Source: an uncultured Prevotellaceae bacterium
Lineage (GTDB): Bacteria > Bacteroidota > Bacteroidia > Bacteroidales > Bacteroidaceae
Direction of reading: 5' to 3'
DNA length: 64,000 bases
Assembly: GCA_900318775.1 (NCBI GenBank)
Contig: ONLY01000009.1
Coordinates: forward strand, 98,771-162,770
Part shown: positions 34,456 to 44,206 of the stretch, in pieces
Layout: each line of letters opens with the position of its first letter
Numbering within the stretch: the first letter of the stretch is position 1
Notes under the pieces: generated by a model
What the model was told of the DNA's origin: nothing
Database searches by the model: none
The model's input: the letters and a program-made list of their open reading frames with translations, nothing else
Position numbers and translations under genes: made by a program

Positions 34456-37400
34456 TTATTGTGTGACCAGAATCTTTTCTGTGGATGTGGAAACGGTGCC
34501 AGAGGGCGATGTGAGGCGCTTGCGTTTGATGTAGACGCCTGTGGGGAGTGAGGACCTATCGTTTGTGTTGCCAATTTTGCGACCTGAAAGGTCGAAGATG
34601 TCATACTCTTCGGTGAGCCCTTTCACCACGGTGAATGTATAGGCCTGCTGTCCCATGTTGTTGTAAGTGTCAAACGCGCGAATGACCAATGTGTGCTTGC
34701 CTGTAGCGAGTGGAGCGGGCAAGGTGTAGTTGATGGTGCCGTGACGGTAGTCGCCCACTGCTTGTGAATAGTAGCTGTTGAGGGTGTATGTCGTGGCTTC
34801 GTTGCCATCGATAATGGCAATGATGTCATGCCCAAGTCCATTGCCTGTGGTGTTGATGCCACTTTCATCGTAGAGCTCAATCCTGAGCGTGGGCTGTTCG
34901 TTGGTATAGCTGGTGTTGGCCATGTTGTAGCCGTCGCTATAGGCTGCGATGGTTGGTGCTACGTCGTCGGTCTGCTCATCTTCTGCTGTGCCGCCAATGA
35001 GGAAGTCCTCAAACTTGTTCTGTGCCTCAATGGTCTTGGTGTGGTTGATGGCGTAGAGGAGCATCAAGCCCTTTTCATCCGAGTAATTGATGTCAATAGG
35101 CACGGGGAATGTGAAAGTGAACTTTCCTGACTTGATGGAGTCTGTACCAGCGTAGATGCTGCGGGTGTGGTCATCGTATTCGAAGGGGTCTGTCTCTATG
35201 TCGCCTGCGTTGTTCCTGCTGACGATGTGCTCCTCGTTGTCGAAGATGGTAGGTGACACCAAACCATTGAAATCAGAGGCGATATTACCTTCTGTGTCAA
35301 CAATGTGACCCTCTACGGTGACGATTTCACCGGCTGAGATGGTTGTGGGTTGGGCCGGATCGACGTCTTGGTTGTTGATCTTGTCTATCTGCACGCTGTA
35401 GGTGGGCGTGATGAGTCGGATGGCTGGGTCGCCTAGCAGAACGAAGTGAACTTTGTTGATGGAGTCATGGGGCTGATAGTAGCCTCGCTCAATGGCTGCG
35501 TCGATGATGTCTGCTTTGGCTTTTGCCAATGCCTCACCGATGGTGTAGGGCTCACCATTCTGTTTGGTGGCGAGTACATGCGACATGAAGTTGCGGTTCA
35601 ATGCGCGGTTGTTGGAGGAATAGACGGTACGCGCTGTTCCAATGAACCCCATCGCACAGCCTTGTTTGTTGAGCAGGGCTTCACAACCGATGTTTTCGGT
35701 GTTCATGTCGAAGGGAGCAACATCGCAGGCTGCAGTAATCCACAAGGGCAGCCGTGGAGAAGACCAGCCTTGGAAGTGAGAAGTGCGGAGCACTTGCTCG
35801 TGGGAGAGCATGTAGGGGGCGCCATGTCCGGTGTAGTCCATGATGAGTGCTCCCTCTTGCATGGTTTTATTGATTTCTGCCAGCACAGCAGGATAGGTGC
35901 TTCCTGTAGCTGATTGCACGCGCTCGTAAGTGTCCCAATAGATTCGCTTGTATCGGTAGTTGGGGAACAGGCTCATAGTGTTCTGGAGCACGTTTTCTGC
36001 ATCTTCCATATGGATGTTCTTGTCACCATCGTCGCCCATCATGCAGATGGTGTTCTTCCATGCTCCAGCTTGGCTGTTATAGATATGGGTGATGAGCTTG
36101 TCCACTACGTTCTTTGCTTCAGTGGCATTGGATACGGGAATGCGTCCAACACCGCAGTCGGGCTTTTCCTTGAGCGGTGATACACCTTTGCCGTCAGCCA
36201 GCAAGGTGTAGTATTCTTCCAACACAAATGACTCGGTGTGAGACCATGAGTTGTCCGATTCGTAAGTTAGCAGATATTTGTCGGGGGATGTTGCTTTCAA
36301 CCCTTGAGTCACGAAACGGTTGTCCCACATGCATGGGCCAAAGAGCAGGAGGTTGAGGCTGCCTTTCTCTGTGCTGGCGATTGGAGATGACGTGAAACGT
36401 TTGTCATACAGCATTTTCATCAGACGGCGATAGGCTGTGGCATCGGGCGTGCCTGCAGAAAACTCGTTGTACACTTGGTCTGCTCGGACGACAGCGCATT
36501 TGAGCCCGTCTTTTTCTGTATGGGCTGCTGCCAATCGCTCTGCTTGCTGTGTCAAGTTCCCATTGGCTGGTACGATGATGAGCAAATCAATATTTTCAAG
36601 TGCATGAAGATCTTGATTCTTGATGGTGCCGACCGTTTGCGGGGTAGGGAAGGTTGCACTTGTATTCACCGCCAGATATTTGTGGGTGAACCTTGCGTTG
36701 GTGGCAGAGAACCGGTAGGTATCGCCATTCAGGGTTCCCGTCAGTTCACACGGTGCTGCAGGTTGGGTAATGTTCCAGATGCTGATGCCGCTCTGTGCTC
36801 CTTGTAGCTCGAACACGCGGGAACCATTTTCGTTGGGGCTGAAGACCAAGTAGTTCTTTCCGCTGATGGACAGCTGTGCCTCGTAGCTGGCGCGCAAATA
36901 ATCAAGATGGCCTGATATGCCTGCACCGCGTGTGTGCTTGAGGGTAACGTTGAGTGATGTGGCCACTTGGTCATAGAGCGTGAAACTGCGATTGCTGATG
37001 GTGGCCACGTTGTTGCTGGATAATGCACTCAATGAAATCGAGCCCACGTTGTTGTCACCAACCGATACGCTGAGGGTGGAGGCTGTGCCGCCTGCTGCTC
37101 CAAATTGCACGTTGAGGTTCAAGTCACCACAACATGCGTTTTCTAAATTGATTTGATAGTTCTTGGTGGCTCCTGTAGCATAGTCGTATGCTTCAAAGAA
37201 AGTGCGTCCGCTGTTCAAGAAGGAAAAGCCGTCCTGCTCATAAAGAGAATGGGCATAGTAGGTGGTCTGTACCGTACTGTATGTGCTTTGGGCATTCTCT
37301 TGAGTGAATGGGGCGGGGCTGTCATTTCCTTCGGTGAGGAAATAATAAATGTAATCTGAATAGGGGTTGTTCTTGTGGGTGTAGATGCCTTTGGACGTTT

Positions 37401-37734
37401 TGCGCGACCATTGGGTGGTTCCGCATGAATAGAACAACAAAGTGCCATTGGCTTTCCTGTAGAGAGGAATCTCTGTCAGGTCATCATCGATGTTTTCGAT
37501 ATTGGCTTCGGGCAGAACAGGAAGGTTATAGCCGTAAAGACGCACTTTGCTCGGTTGGCTGAACCCCATGCCCTTTAGGGTTGTGCTGGTGAGTTGGTAC
37601 ACACCTTCATCTGCTACACGAATCTTTACCCACTTGCCTGTGGAGAGCTTGGAGTGTTCTGCGTAGCGTGACTGTGCATTGGCTGTGAAAGCCAATGCCA
37701 TCAGGAGGATGAGGGTGTAGAACTTTCTCGTCAT
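34456..37734 (-). CDS. porU: type IX secretion sortase PorU (C25 gingipain-like peptidase)
   Basis: A 1092-residue surface sortase that removes the C-terminal signal of type IX cargo and joins the cargo to an anchor sugar. A signal peptide (MTRKFYTLILLMALAFTANA) precedes a beta-rich region and the C25 peptidase domain. The catalytic His637 is in MDYTGHGAPYM and Cys670 in ITAACDVAPFD. The protein ends with a type IX-like C-terminal domain (YDIFDLSGRKIGN, then LPTGVYIKR), which in PorU is retained. It overlaps the FAH-family gene by four bases. Confidence 0.94.
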   Translation of the reverse strand: MTRKFYTLILLMALAFTANAQSRYAEHSKLSTGKWVKIRVADEGVYQLTSTTLKGMGFSQPSKVRLYGYNLPVLPEANIENIDDDLTEIPLYRKANGTLLFYSCGTTQWSRKTSKGIYTHKNNPYSDYIYYFLTEGNDSPAPFTQENAQSTYSTVQTTYYAHSLYEQDGFSFLNSGRTFFEAYDYATGATKNYQINLENACCGDLNLNVQFGAAGGTASTLSVSVGDNNVGSISLSALSSNNVATISNRSFTLYDQVATSLNVTLKHTRGAGISGHLDYLRASYEAQLSISGKNYLVFSPNENGSRVFELQGAQSGISIWNITQPAAPCELTGTLNGDTYRFSATNARFTHKYLAVNTSATFPTPQTVGTIKNQDLHALENIDLLIIVPANGNLTQQAERLAAAHTEKDGLKCAVVRADQVYNEFSAGTPDATAYRRLMKMLYDKRFTSSPIASTEKGSLNLLLFGPCMWDNRFVTQGLKATSPDKYLLTYESDNSWSHTESFVLEEYYTLLADGKGVSPLKEKPDCGVGRIPVSNATEAKNVVDKLITHIYNSQAGAWKNTICMMGDDGDKNIHMEDAENVLQNTMSLFPNYRYKRIYWDTYERVQSATGSTYPAVLAEINKTMQEGALIMDYTGHGAPYMLSHEQVLRTSHFQGWSSPRLPLWITAACDVAPFDMNTENIGCEALLNKQGCAMGFIGTARTVYSSNNRALNRNFMSHVLATKQNGEPYTIGEALAKAKADIIDAAIERGYYQPHDSINKVHFVLLGDPAIRLITPTYSVQIDKINNQDVDPAQPTTISAGEIVTVEGHIVDTEGNIASDFNGLVSPTIFDNEEHIVSRNNAGDIETDPFEYDDHTRSIYAGTDSIKSGKFTFTFPVPIDINYSDEKGLMLLYAINHTKTIEAQNKFEDFLIGGTAEDEQTDDVAPTIAAYSDGYNMANTSYTNEQPTLRIELYDESGINTTGNGLGHDIIAIIDGNEATTYTLNSYYSQAVGDYRHGTINYTLPAPLATGKHTLVIRAFDTYNNMGQQAYTFTVVKGLTEEYDIFDLSGRKIGNTNDRSSLPTGVYIKRKRLTSPSGTVSTSTEKILVTQ

Positions 37735-38363
37735 TTAATCTTTAGATCAAGTAGTTTCTGGTCGCCAATGTAGGCTTCTATCTTGTCTCCTTCCTTCACA
37801 TGACCGACACCTACTGGAGTGCCTGTGAAGATGAGGTCGCCTGTCTTGAGTGTGAAGAACTTGGATGCATAGGCAATGATGTGATCGATGGTGTGTATCA
37901 TGTCTGCCGTATGCCCTGTCTGTCTGCGCTCACCGTTCAAGTCCATGTGAAAATGGATGTCTTGCACGTCGCACCCGAGGTCTTCCTTCTTGATGAACTT
38001 GCCAAGTGCAGCGCTGCCATCGAACCCTTTGCAGCATTCCCAAGGCATGCCTTTCTCACGCAGTTCTTTCTGAAGGTTGCGTGCCGTGAAATCGATGCCT
38101 ACGGTCAGCTCGTTGTAATATCGATGAGCGAAGCGCTCGCTGATGTCTTTGCCTACATGGGCAATCTTCACGACAATCTCCGTCTCGTAGTCGAAGCGGT
38201 CTGCAAAGTCCGGAACAAAGAAAGGCTTGCCCGGCTGGATGATGCTTGAGTCGAACTTCGAAAAGAGGACAGGCTCTGCATGTAATAACGAAGTTTGTTC
38301 TTCTTTAGTATGTAACTCGTCAATATGTTTGGCATAGTTCATGCCAACTGCCAATATCTTCAT
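37731..38363 (-). CDS. fumarylacetoacetate hydrolase family protein
   Basis: A 210-residue FAH-fold protein of the short FAHD1 type. It shows VGMNYAKHIDEL, the metal-binding Glu pair in YETEIVVKI, and DFTARNLQKELREKGMPW. The C-terminal hallmark is TGDLIFTGTPVGVG. Members are acylpyruvate hydrolases or oxaloacetate decarboxylases; the substrate here cannot be told. It lies 9 bp after rseP and overlaps porU by four bases, so it is firmly part of the operon. Confidence 0.9.
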   Translation of the reverse strand: MKILAVGMNYAKHIDELHTKEEQTSLLHAEPVLFSKFDSSIIQPGKPFFVPDFADRFDYETEIVVKIAHVGKDISERFAHRYYNELTVGIDFTARNLQKELREKGMPWECCKGFDGSAALGKFIKKEDLGCDVQDIHFHMDLNGERRQTGHTADMIHTIDHIIAYASKFFTLKTGDLIFTGTPVGVGHVKEGDKIEAYIGDQKLLDLKIK

Positions 38364-38372
38364 GTGCTTCGT

Positions 38373-39848
38373 TTACAATCCAAAAACCCTTAATATGTCA
38401 TTGAGCTGTGCTAAGACCATGATGGCCAGCAGTAAGTACATACCGAAATATTGAACCACTAGCAGGAAGTTGTCGTTCAGACGTTTTCCGGTGAGCAATT
38501 CAAAGGTGGCAAAGAGCGCATGGCCGCCATCCAGTGCAGGGATGGGCAATACATTCATGAAACCTAATACAATGGATAAGAAGGCTGTGAGCAACCAGAA
38601 TTTTTGCCAGTTCCAGGCATCAGGGAAAATCTTGCCGATGCTGATGAAACCGCCAACTTGACGAGCGCCTTTCTTAGTGAAGACATATTTCATCTGGTCC
38701 ACATAGCTTGCCAATGTCTGCATGCCGTACTGAATGCCTGCAGGGAATGACTCAAAGAATCCATAGGTCTTTGTGGTGATCTTGTCCTGATAAGGCAAGG
38801 CGTTGGCAAAGCCAAGTGTAAACTCTGGAGTCAGTGTCACTTGCTTGGTGATGGAATCATTCAGCACAAGAGTGATTTGGCGCGCTTTGAGGCTGTCCCC
38901 GAAGTTGGCTCCCTCAGGCAGGGCTTTCTGCAGAGCGATAAGGCTGTTCTGGAAGTCGTTGAAATCCTTTACTTCCACACCGTTGATGGAGCAGATTCTG
39001 TCTGTCTTCTTCAGTCCCATGTCCTCAGCTGGTGTGCCAGGTATGATGCTGTCAATGGACAGTGGCGCACGCATCGTGGCATAGAGAGGCGGCTCAATCA
39101 TGTCCAGCAGAGAGAGCTCTTGTGGCATGTTGATGATCACCTTCTTGCCTGCACGAAGCACCGTGACGGTCTTGGCATTCGACATGTCTTGCAGCACAGA
39201 GGTGCTCCATGATTCAACAGGTTCATTGTCCGTTTTTATGATGATGTCGCCATCGCGGAAACCGTCAGCTTTTGCCTGCTCAGAGAACTTCATTCCATAG
39301 TTCATGTCTTCGCTTTTGACAAAGCTTTCTCCCCATGTGAACAACACCATGGCATAGATGACGAAGGCGGTGATGAAGTTCATGATAATGCCACCCAGCA
39401 TGATGATAAGGCGCTGCCAAGCTGGATGGGTGCGGAATTCCCATTTCTCGCCTTTCACGTCTGAGTTTTTGACAATGATGTTCTTCATCAGTTGGGGCAA
39501 TTGTTTCCAGAAGTTCGTCTGACTGTCGTCTTCATTGAACGACGACTCGTCAATCATGCCTGAAATCTTTACATAGCCACCGAGCGGAATCCAGCCAATG
39601 CCGTATTCTGTCCCTTCGTATTCGTACTCTCCATTTTCTTTCTTCTTCGCGGGAGACTTGCCTGTCAGCTTACGCCACCAATTGCTGTAAGTGCTGAAGA
39701 TGCTAAACTTCCAGTCGAAAAAGAGATAGAACTTTTCTACTCTTACCTTAAAAATCTTGGCTGCAAGGTAATGCCCGCCTTCATGCAGGATGATGAGTAG
39801 TGCAAGGGCAACGATGAGTTGCAGCGCCTTAATGAGAATCGTTTCCAT
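38373..39848 (-). CDS. rseP: RIP metalloprotease (site-2 protease)
   Basis: A 491-residue intramembrane zinc protease that cleaves anti-sigma factors and leftover signal peptides. The motif LHEGGHYLAA (HEGGH at 22-26) lies in the first membrane helix, and the second motif, PIPALDGGHALF, is near the C-terminus. One or two PDZ domains lie between (SIIPGTPAEDMGLKKTDRIC). It overlaps dxr by one base (TAATG). The neighbourhood dxr-rseP is common in bacteria. Confidence 0.95.
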   Translation of the reverse strand: METILIKALQLIVALALLIILHEGGHYLAAKIFKVRVEKFYLFFDWKFSIFSTYSNWWRKLTGKSPAKKKENGEYEYEGTEYGIGWIPLGGYVKISGMIDESSFNEDDSQTNFWKQLPQLMKNIIVKNSDVKGEKWEFRTHPAWQRLIIMLGGIIMNFITAFVIYAMVLFTWGESFVKSEDMNYGMKFSEQAKADGFRDGDIIIKTDNEPVESWSTSVLQDMSNAKTVTVLRAGKKVIINMPQELSLLDMIEPPLYATMRAPLSIDSIIPGTPAEDMGLKKTDRICSINGVEVKDFNDFQNSLIALQKALPEGANFGDSLKARQITLVLNDSITKQVTLTPEFTLGFANALPYQDKITTKTYGFFESFPAGIQYGMQTLASYVDQMKYVFTKKGARQVGGFISIGKIFPDAWNWQKFWLLTAFLSIVLGFMNVLPIPALDGGHALFATFELLTGKRLNDNFLLVVQYFGMYLLLAIMVLAQLNDILRVFGL

Positions 39849-40990
39849 TATAACAGGGTGGAAGCGTACTTTCGTGCTTCTTTATCAGTTTGTAAATATG
39901 TTTCTAATGTGGAATCGTTGGTGAAGGGAACCTTTGCCATTGTTTGTTCAATGATATCGGCAATTTGCTCGAAGCCAATCTTGTCGTCAATAAAAGCGCG
40001 GTTGGCCACCTCGTTTGCCGCATTGACGATACATGGCATGTTACCTCCTTGTTTCAAAGCTTCATATGCTAAACCGAGGCAACGGAAACGCTTCACGTCT
40101 GGCTGCTCGAAGGTTAAATCTTTGAGGGCGAAGAGATCAAGGCGGTCTCCGTTGAGTGTTAGTCTTCTCGGATAGCTGAATGCATATTGAATGGGAAGCC
40201 GCATGTCGGGCACGCCCAGTTGGGCCTTTACCGCACCGTCTTCGAACTGTACTGCACTATGAATGACAGACTGAGGATGAACCACCACCTGTATCTGCTC
40301 GGGCTTTACACCAAAAAGCCACTTTGCCTCAATCACCTCAAATCCTTTGTTCATCAGCGTGGCAGAGTCGATGGTTATCTTGGCGCCCATGTTCCATGTG
40401 GGATGAGCAAGGGCATCCGCTTTGGTTACAGTCTTCAGTTGCTCTTTTGTCATGTTTCGGAAGGGGCCACCACTGCAAGTCAACAGGATTTTGTCAATGC
40501 GGTTGCCTGGTTCCAGACACTGAAAAATGGCTGAGTGCTCTGAATCCACGGGCAGGATAGGCACTTGGTTCTCGTTGGCCAAACGGGTGATGAGGTCGCC
40601 TGCCACCACCAACGTCTCTTTGTTGGCCAAAGCAATCATCTTCTTGGCTTTGATGGCGGCAATCGTCGGTTCCAGTCCGGCAAATCCTACCATGGATGCA
40701 AGTACGATATCTACGTTGTCATCCTGTACGACTTGACAGAGTGCATCCGCACCTGTATATACCTTGATGGGGAGGTCTGCGAGACCGTCTTTCACCTTCG
40801 TGTAGTTGGACTCTTTGGCAATGACCACTGCCTCAGGGTTATATTGTCGGGCTTGTTCAATCAGCAGGTCTGCATTGTTGTAGGCCGTCAATACGTATGC
40901 CTCATAGAGGTCGCTGTGCTGGCCAATCACGTCCAATGCTTGTGTGCCGATGCTGCCAGTAGAGCCTAAAATGCATATTCTTTTCTTCAT
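39848..40990 (-). CDS. dxr: 1-deoxy-D-xylulose 5-phosphate reductoisomerase
   Basis: A 380-residue NADPH enzyme for the first committed step of the MEP isoprenoid pathway. It shows the nucleotide loop ILGSTGSIGTQALDVI, ANKETLVVAGDLIT, the metal and substrate motif PVDSEHSAIFQCLEPGN, and KITIDSATLMNKGFEVIEAKWLF. The length is normal. It overlaps rimM by four bases upstream and rseP by one base downstream. Confidence 0.97.
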   Translation of the reverse strand: MKKRICILGSTGSIGTQALDVIGQHSDLYEAYVLTAYNNADLLIEQARQYNPEAVVIAKESNYTKVKDGLADLPIKVYTGADALCQVVQDDNVDIVLASMVGFAGLEPTIAAIKAKKMIALANKETLVVAGDLITRLANENQVPILPVDSEHSAIFQCLEPGNRIDKILLTCSGGPFRNMTKEQLKTVTKADALAHPTWNMGAKITIDSATLMNKGFEVIEAKWLFGVKPEQIQVVVHPQSVIHSAVQFEDGAVKAQLGVPDMRLPIQYAFSYPRRLTLNGDRLDLFALKDLTFEQPDVKRFRCLGLAYEALKQGGNMPCIVNAANEVANRAFIDDKIGFEQIADIIEQTMAKVPFTNDSTLETYLQTDKEARKYASTLL

Positions 40991-41511
40991 AAATCTAAAA
41001 GTCCTAAAGGTAAGTCCATTACCATTGTTTTCTCTTCTTGCCTAATCTCTGCAATGAACTCTTCATGGGCTGGTATCATGACCTCGTTGCCATCCGCTTG
41101 CTCCACAATGAAGAGCCAGTTGTCGGTCTTGTCATCAATATCAGTAATGGTGCCAATCTCTTTACCGTTGTCGCCGTCTATCATTTTGAATCCGATGAAG
41201 TAATGAAGTGAAACTTCATCTTCTTCCAGCTCTTCCTGATACTTCTTTTCTAGATATACAGGGCTGTTCACCAGCATCTGCACGGCTTCCAGACTGTCTA
41301 TGTCTTCCAGTTTCATGATGGCGGTGGTATCGCTTCTGAAACGGTATTCCTCAATGAAAAAAGGCACTAAGATACCATCAACTTCGCAGATGATGTGGTC
41401 GCTTTCTGCTCGGTCCCAAGCATCATCTGTGAATATAAAGTTTATATCTCCTTTCAGCCCGTGTGCTTTGCCCATCCGGCCGATTGGGTATACGTCTTCT
41501 TTTCTGATCAT
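40987..41511 (-). CDS. rimM: ribosome maturation factor RimM
   Basis: A 174-residue 30S assembly factor that binds S19. An N-terminal beta-barrel (YPIGRMGKAHGLKGDINFIF) is followed by a PRC-barrel domain (VPAHEEF-type end, here VMIPAHEEFI, then MDLPLGLLDL). The family's GLKG and final LPEGLL-like motifs are present. It overlaps murA and dxr by four bases each. Confidence 0.94.
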   Translation of the reverse strand: MIRKEDVYPIGRMGKAHGLKGDINFIFTDDAWDRAESDHIICEVDGILVPFFIEEYRFRSDTTAIMKLEDIDSLEAVQMLVNSPVYLEKKYQEELEEDEVSLHYFIGFKMIDGDNGKEIGTITDIDDKTDNWLFIVEQADGNEVMIPAHEEFIAEIRQEEKTMVMDLPLGLLDL

Positions 41512-42815
41512 TGTATTCTTTTGATGGCTGCACCGAGCGCTGTGAGACGGCCTTCGATGTCTTCGTAGCCGCGGTCAATCTGCTCGATATTACTAATCAT
41601 GCTCACGCCATTGGCAGACATTGCGGCAATCAGCAGGGCGATGCCTGCACGAATGTCTGGGCTTGTCATTCTGGATCCACGTAGTTTCATCTGGTTGTCA
41701 TGCCCGACAACAACGGCACGATGGGGGTCACAGAGGATGATTTGGGCTCCCATGTCAATAAGCTTGTCCACGAAAAACAGACGGCTTTCAAACATCTTCT
41801 GATGGATGAGCACGGAGCCTTTGGCTTGGGTGGCCACCACCAGCATGATGCTGAGCAGGTCGGGGGTGAGACCTGGCCAAGGCGCATCTGCAATGGCCAT
41901 GGTGCTGCCGTCCATGAAGGATGAAACCTCGTAGTGCTGATGTTCGGGGATGTGGATGTCATCGCCTATGCGCTCCACGGTAATGCCGAGACGGCGGAAG
42001 GCTTGAGGAATGATGCCAAGATTGTTGTAGCTGACGTTCTTGATGGTGATGTCACTGCCTGTCATGGCAGCCATACCGATGAAAGAGCCTACTTCAATCA
42101 TATCGGGCAGGATGGTGTGCTCTGTTCCGTGCAGTTCCTTCACACCTTCGATGGTGAGCAAGTTGGAACTGATGCCGGAAATCTTTGCGCCCATTTGGTT
42201 CAGCATTCGGCAAAGTTGCTGGATATAGGGTTCACAAGCTGCATTGTAGATGGTCGTAGTACCCTCTGCCAACACGGCGGTCATGATGATATTGGCCGTG
42301 CCGGTCACGCTCGCTTCGTCCAGCAGCATGTAGGTGCCCTTCAGTTCGTTCGCATCAATCTCATAGACACCGCGCTCCGTGTTGTAGTTGAATTTGGCTC
42401 CAAGTTCTTGGATGCCAATAAAGTGTGTGTCTAAACGGCGACGACCGATTTGGTCTCCTCCTGGTTTTGCTACACATGCTTTGTGGAAACGGGCCAGCAA
42501 TGGACCTAATGTGAGGATGCTGCCGCGCAAGGTGGAGCAGCGTTGTACAAACTCTTGGCTGCCCAAGTATTCCATGTCAAGTTGGTCGGCTTGGAAGGTC
42601 CACGAGTGATTGCCCAATTCTGTGATGCGGACTCCCATCTTGCTAAGCAGGCTGATGAGGTTGTTTACATCCAAGATGTTGGGGATGTTGTGGATTGTAA
42701 CGGGCTCAGAGGTAAGCAAGATGGCCGAGATGACCTGTAATGCTTCGTTCTTCGCTCCTTGTGGGGTGATTTCGCCACGTAGTTTGTGACCACCTTCGAT
42801 GATGAATGATGCCAT
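41508..42815 (-). CDS. murA: UDP-N-acetylglucosamine 1-carboxyvinyltransferase
   Basis: A 435-residue enzyme for the first committed step of peptidoglycan synthesis. Lys22-Asn23 (GAKNEAL) match the substrate pair of E. coli MurA. The flexible active-site loop reads KPGGDQIGRRRLDTH, with Asp121 in place of the cysteine that fosfomycin alkylates. Asp at this site keeps activity and gives intrinsic fosfomycin resistance in other bacteria. The gene overlaps rimM by four bases and lies 10 bp after the DUF4290 gene. Confidence 0.96.
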   Translation of the reverse strand: MASFIIEGGHKLRGEITPQGAKNEALQVISAILLTSEPVTIHNIPNILDVNNLISLLSKMGVRITELGNHSWTFQADQLDMEYLGSQEFVQRCSTLRGSILTLGPLLARFHKACVAKPGGDQIGRRRLDTHFIGIQELGAKFNYNTERGVYEIDANELKGTYMLLDEASVTGTANIIMTAVLAEGTTTIYNAACEPYIQQLCRMLNQMGAKISGISSNLLTIEGVKELHGTEHTILPDMIEVGSFIGMAAMTGSDITIKNVSYNNLGIIPQAFRRLGITVERIGDDIHIPEHQHYEVSSFMDGSTMAIADAPWPGLTPDLLSIMLVVATQAKGSVLIHQKMFESRLFFVDKLIDMGAQIILCDPHRAVVVGHDNQMKLRGSRMTSPDIRAGIALLIAAMSANGVSMISNIEQIDRGYEDIEGRLTALGAAIKRIQ

Positions 42816-42825
42816 TGGCTGAACT

Positions 42826-43422
42826 CTATTTTTTCTTCTTTTTCTTGACGCTTGTTGAAATGCGGCTGCTCAGTAACTCTCCGTCGCTGATGAGCGGATG
42901 GCGCTGTGGGTCTAGCTGTATTTTCCCGTCGGTGTAGTAGGCCATGTCGTCGGCTACCTTTTCATCGCTCATGGAGTCAGTGCTCCAATTGGAGAGGTCG
43001 CGCTTCATGTGGTTGGCAATCTGCAAGGTCAGCTGATCGCGTTGCTCTCCTTCGCTCATGGTGGCGAGGTGCTCATTGAACTGCTCCACGATGGCGCCGT
43101 AGTTGCGTTTCTTGATGCGGCGCTGTGGGTAGGGCAGTGCATCGGGAGCAGCACTCTCGTCGTCCATGCGCTCTATCTCAACAGGATAGTCTATGTCTAA
43201 GTCATATTGGGCGATGGCGGCAAGATGGTTCCACAGTTTCTTTTGGAAGTCCTCCTTGTCAGCTGTCTGTTCAGCCATGGTCGCCATTGTGTTGATGATG
43301 CTGTATGCACAGCGCATGCGTTCTTCTCTGTCCGCGATGCTCTTGCAGTGTTCCACCATCTGCTGGATGCCTCGGCCATATTCTGGCATGATGAGTTTTT
43401 CTCTCGTTGTATTGTAATCCAT
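42826..43422 (-). CDS. DUF4290 family protein
   Basis: A 198-residue cytoplasmic protein of a Bacteroidota family of unknown function. It shows MDYNTTREKLIMPEYGRGIQ at the N-terminus, then a helical core (MAEQTADKEDFQKKLWNHLA). It ends in a run of Lys (STSVKKKKKK). Its conserved place directly upstream of murA suggests a link to envelope synthesis, but nothing in the sequence shows an activity. It is separated from tsaB by 12 bp. Confidence 0.87.
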   Translation of the reverse strand: MDYNTTREKLIMPEYGRGIQQMVEHCKSIADREERMRCAYSIINTMATMAEQTADKEDFQKKLWNHLAAIAQYDLDIDYPVEIERMDDESAAPDALPYPQRRIKKRNYGAIVEQFNEHLATMSEGEQRDQLTLQIANHMKRDLSNWSTDSMSDEKVADDMAYYTDGKIQLDPQRHPLISDGELLSSRISTSVKKKKKK

Positions 43423-43434
43423 ATGATTTCTTGA

Positions 43435-44163
43435 TTATATCAGTTTCTTGGCCACTGTAGCCTGGAACTCCTTCAGATAGTTGGGCTCAAAATAGGCTAC
43501 ATCCGCGAAATCCTCTCTGAGGAACTTCTTTTCAGCCAGTGGCGACATGTATTTAGCTAACAATGGCACGCCGTCGAGGAAGTGGGCATTGGGGTGCTGG
43601 ATGACAGCTTTGCATTTTTCTGCGCCATTTCCGAAGAAATAGACGGGGTGCTCGTCCAGGTAGGGCTTGAAGGATGTCTCATCCACCACAACTGGTGCTG
43701 TCTCCATCACAGGGCGGAGCGCTCTTGTGTACAGGGCGGCATAAACTTCCATGCGGCGCGCGTCGAGCATGGGGCACAACAAGGCATCTTCTGGCAAGTC
43801 ATCGTGGACAAGGAGCACTGGAACGCACTGTATTTCCAAGGTGGGGACGGCCAGAAGTTTCAGATTCCGCCCGTATGCCACTCCTTTGGCCATGGAAGTG
43901 CCTATGCGAAGGCCTGTGTAGCTGCCAGGACCAGCGCTTACTGCCACTGCATCGAAGGGAATGGCGTGGTTGTCTGTGAATGAAAGGGCTTCGTCCACCA
44001 TGACACCTAAGATGGAGGCGTGGTTGGTGCCTTTCTGCTTTTCTGCCGCTTGTGAGTCACCTTCTTTCGGGAGATTGTCTGTCTGAAAGATGATGGCGCT
44101 GTCTTGGCTGACAGCAACGCTGCAGAGGTCGGTAGATGTTTCTATATGTAAGATGACTGACAT
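43435..44163 (-). CDS. tsaB: tRNA threonylcarbamoyladenosine biosynthesis protein TsaB
   Basis: A 242-residue ASKHA-fold partner of TsaD needed for t6A37 in ANN-decoding tRNAs. It shows ILHIETSTDLCSVAVSQ, AVSAGPGSYTGLRIGTSMAKG, and MLDARRMEVYAALY. The open frame extends to 44223, but the extra 20 residues are encoded by the promoter region; MSVILHIE at 44163 is the right start. It is the first gene of the ten-gene operon that ends with ispF. Confidence 0.94.
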   Translation of the reverse strand: MSVILHIETSTDLCSVAVSQDSAIIFQTDNLPKEGDSQAAEKQKGTNHASILGVMVDEALSFTDNHAIPFDAVAVSAGPGSYTGLRIGTSMAKGVAYGRNLKLLAVPTLEIQCVPVLLVHDDLPEDALLCPMLDARRMEVYAALYTRALRPVMETAPVVVDETSFKPYLDEHPVYFFGNGAEKCKAVIQHPNAHFLDGVPLLAKYMSPLAEKKFLREDFADVAYFEPNYLKEFQATVAKKLI

Positions 44164-44191
44164 GTTCCGTGAGTTGATTGCTAAATGAATG

Positions 44192-44199
44192 CAAAGGTA
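44192..44199 (-). promoter_or_regulatory. -7 box of the tsaB-to-ispF operon promoter (TACCTTTG)
   Basis: CAAAGGTA on the plus strand, 28 bp upstream of the tsaB start. Eight bases separate it from an inverted-repeat arm. This is the only promoter box I see for the ten-gene operon. Confidence 0.82.
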
Positions 44200-44206
44200 A
44201 GCATTT

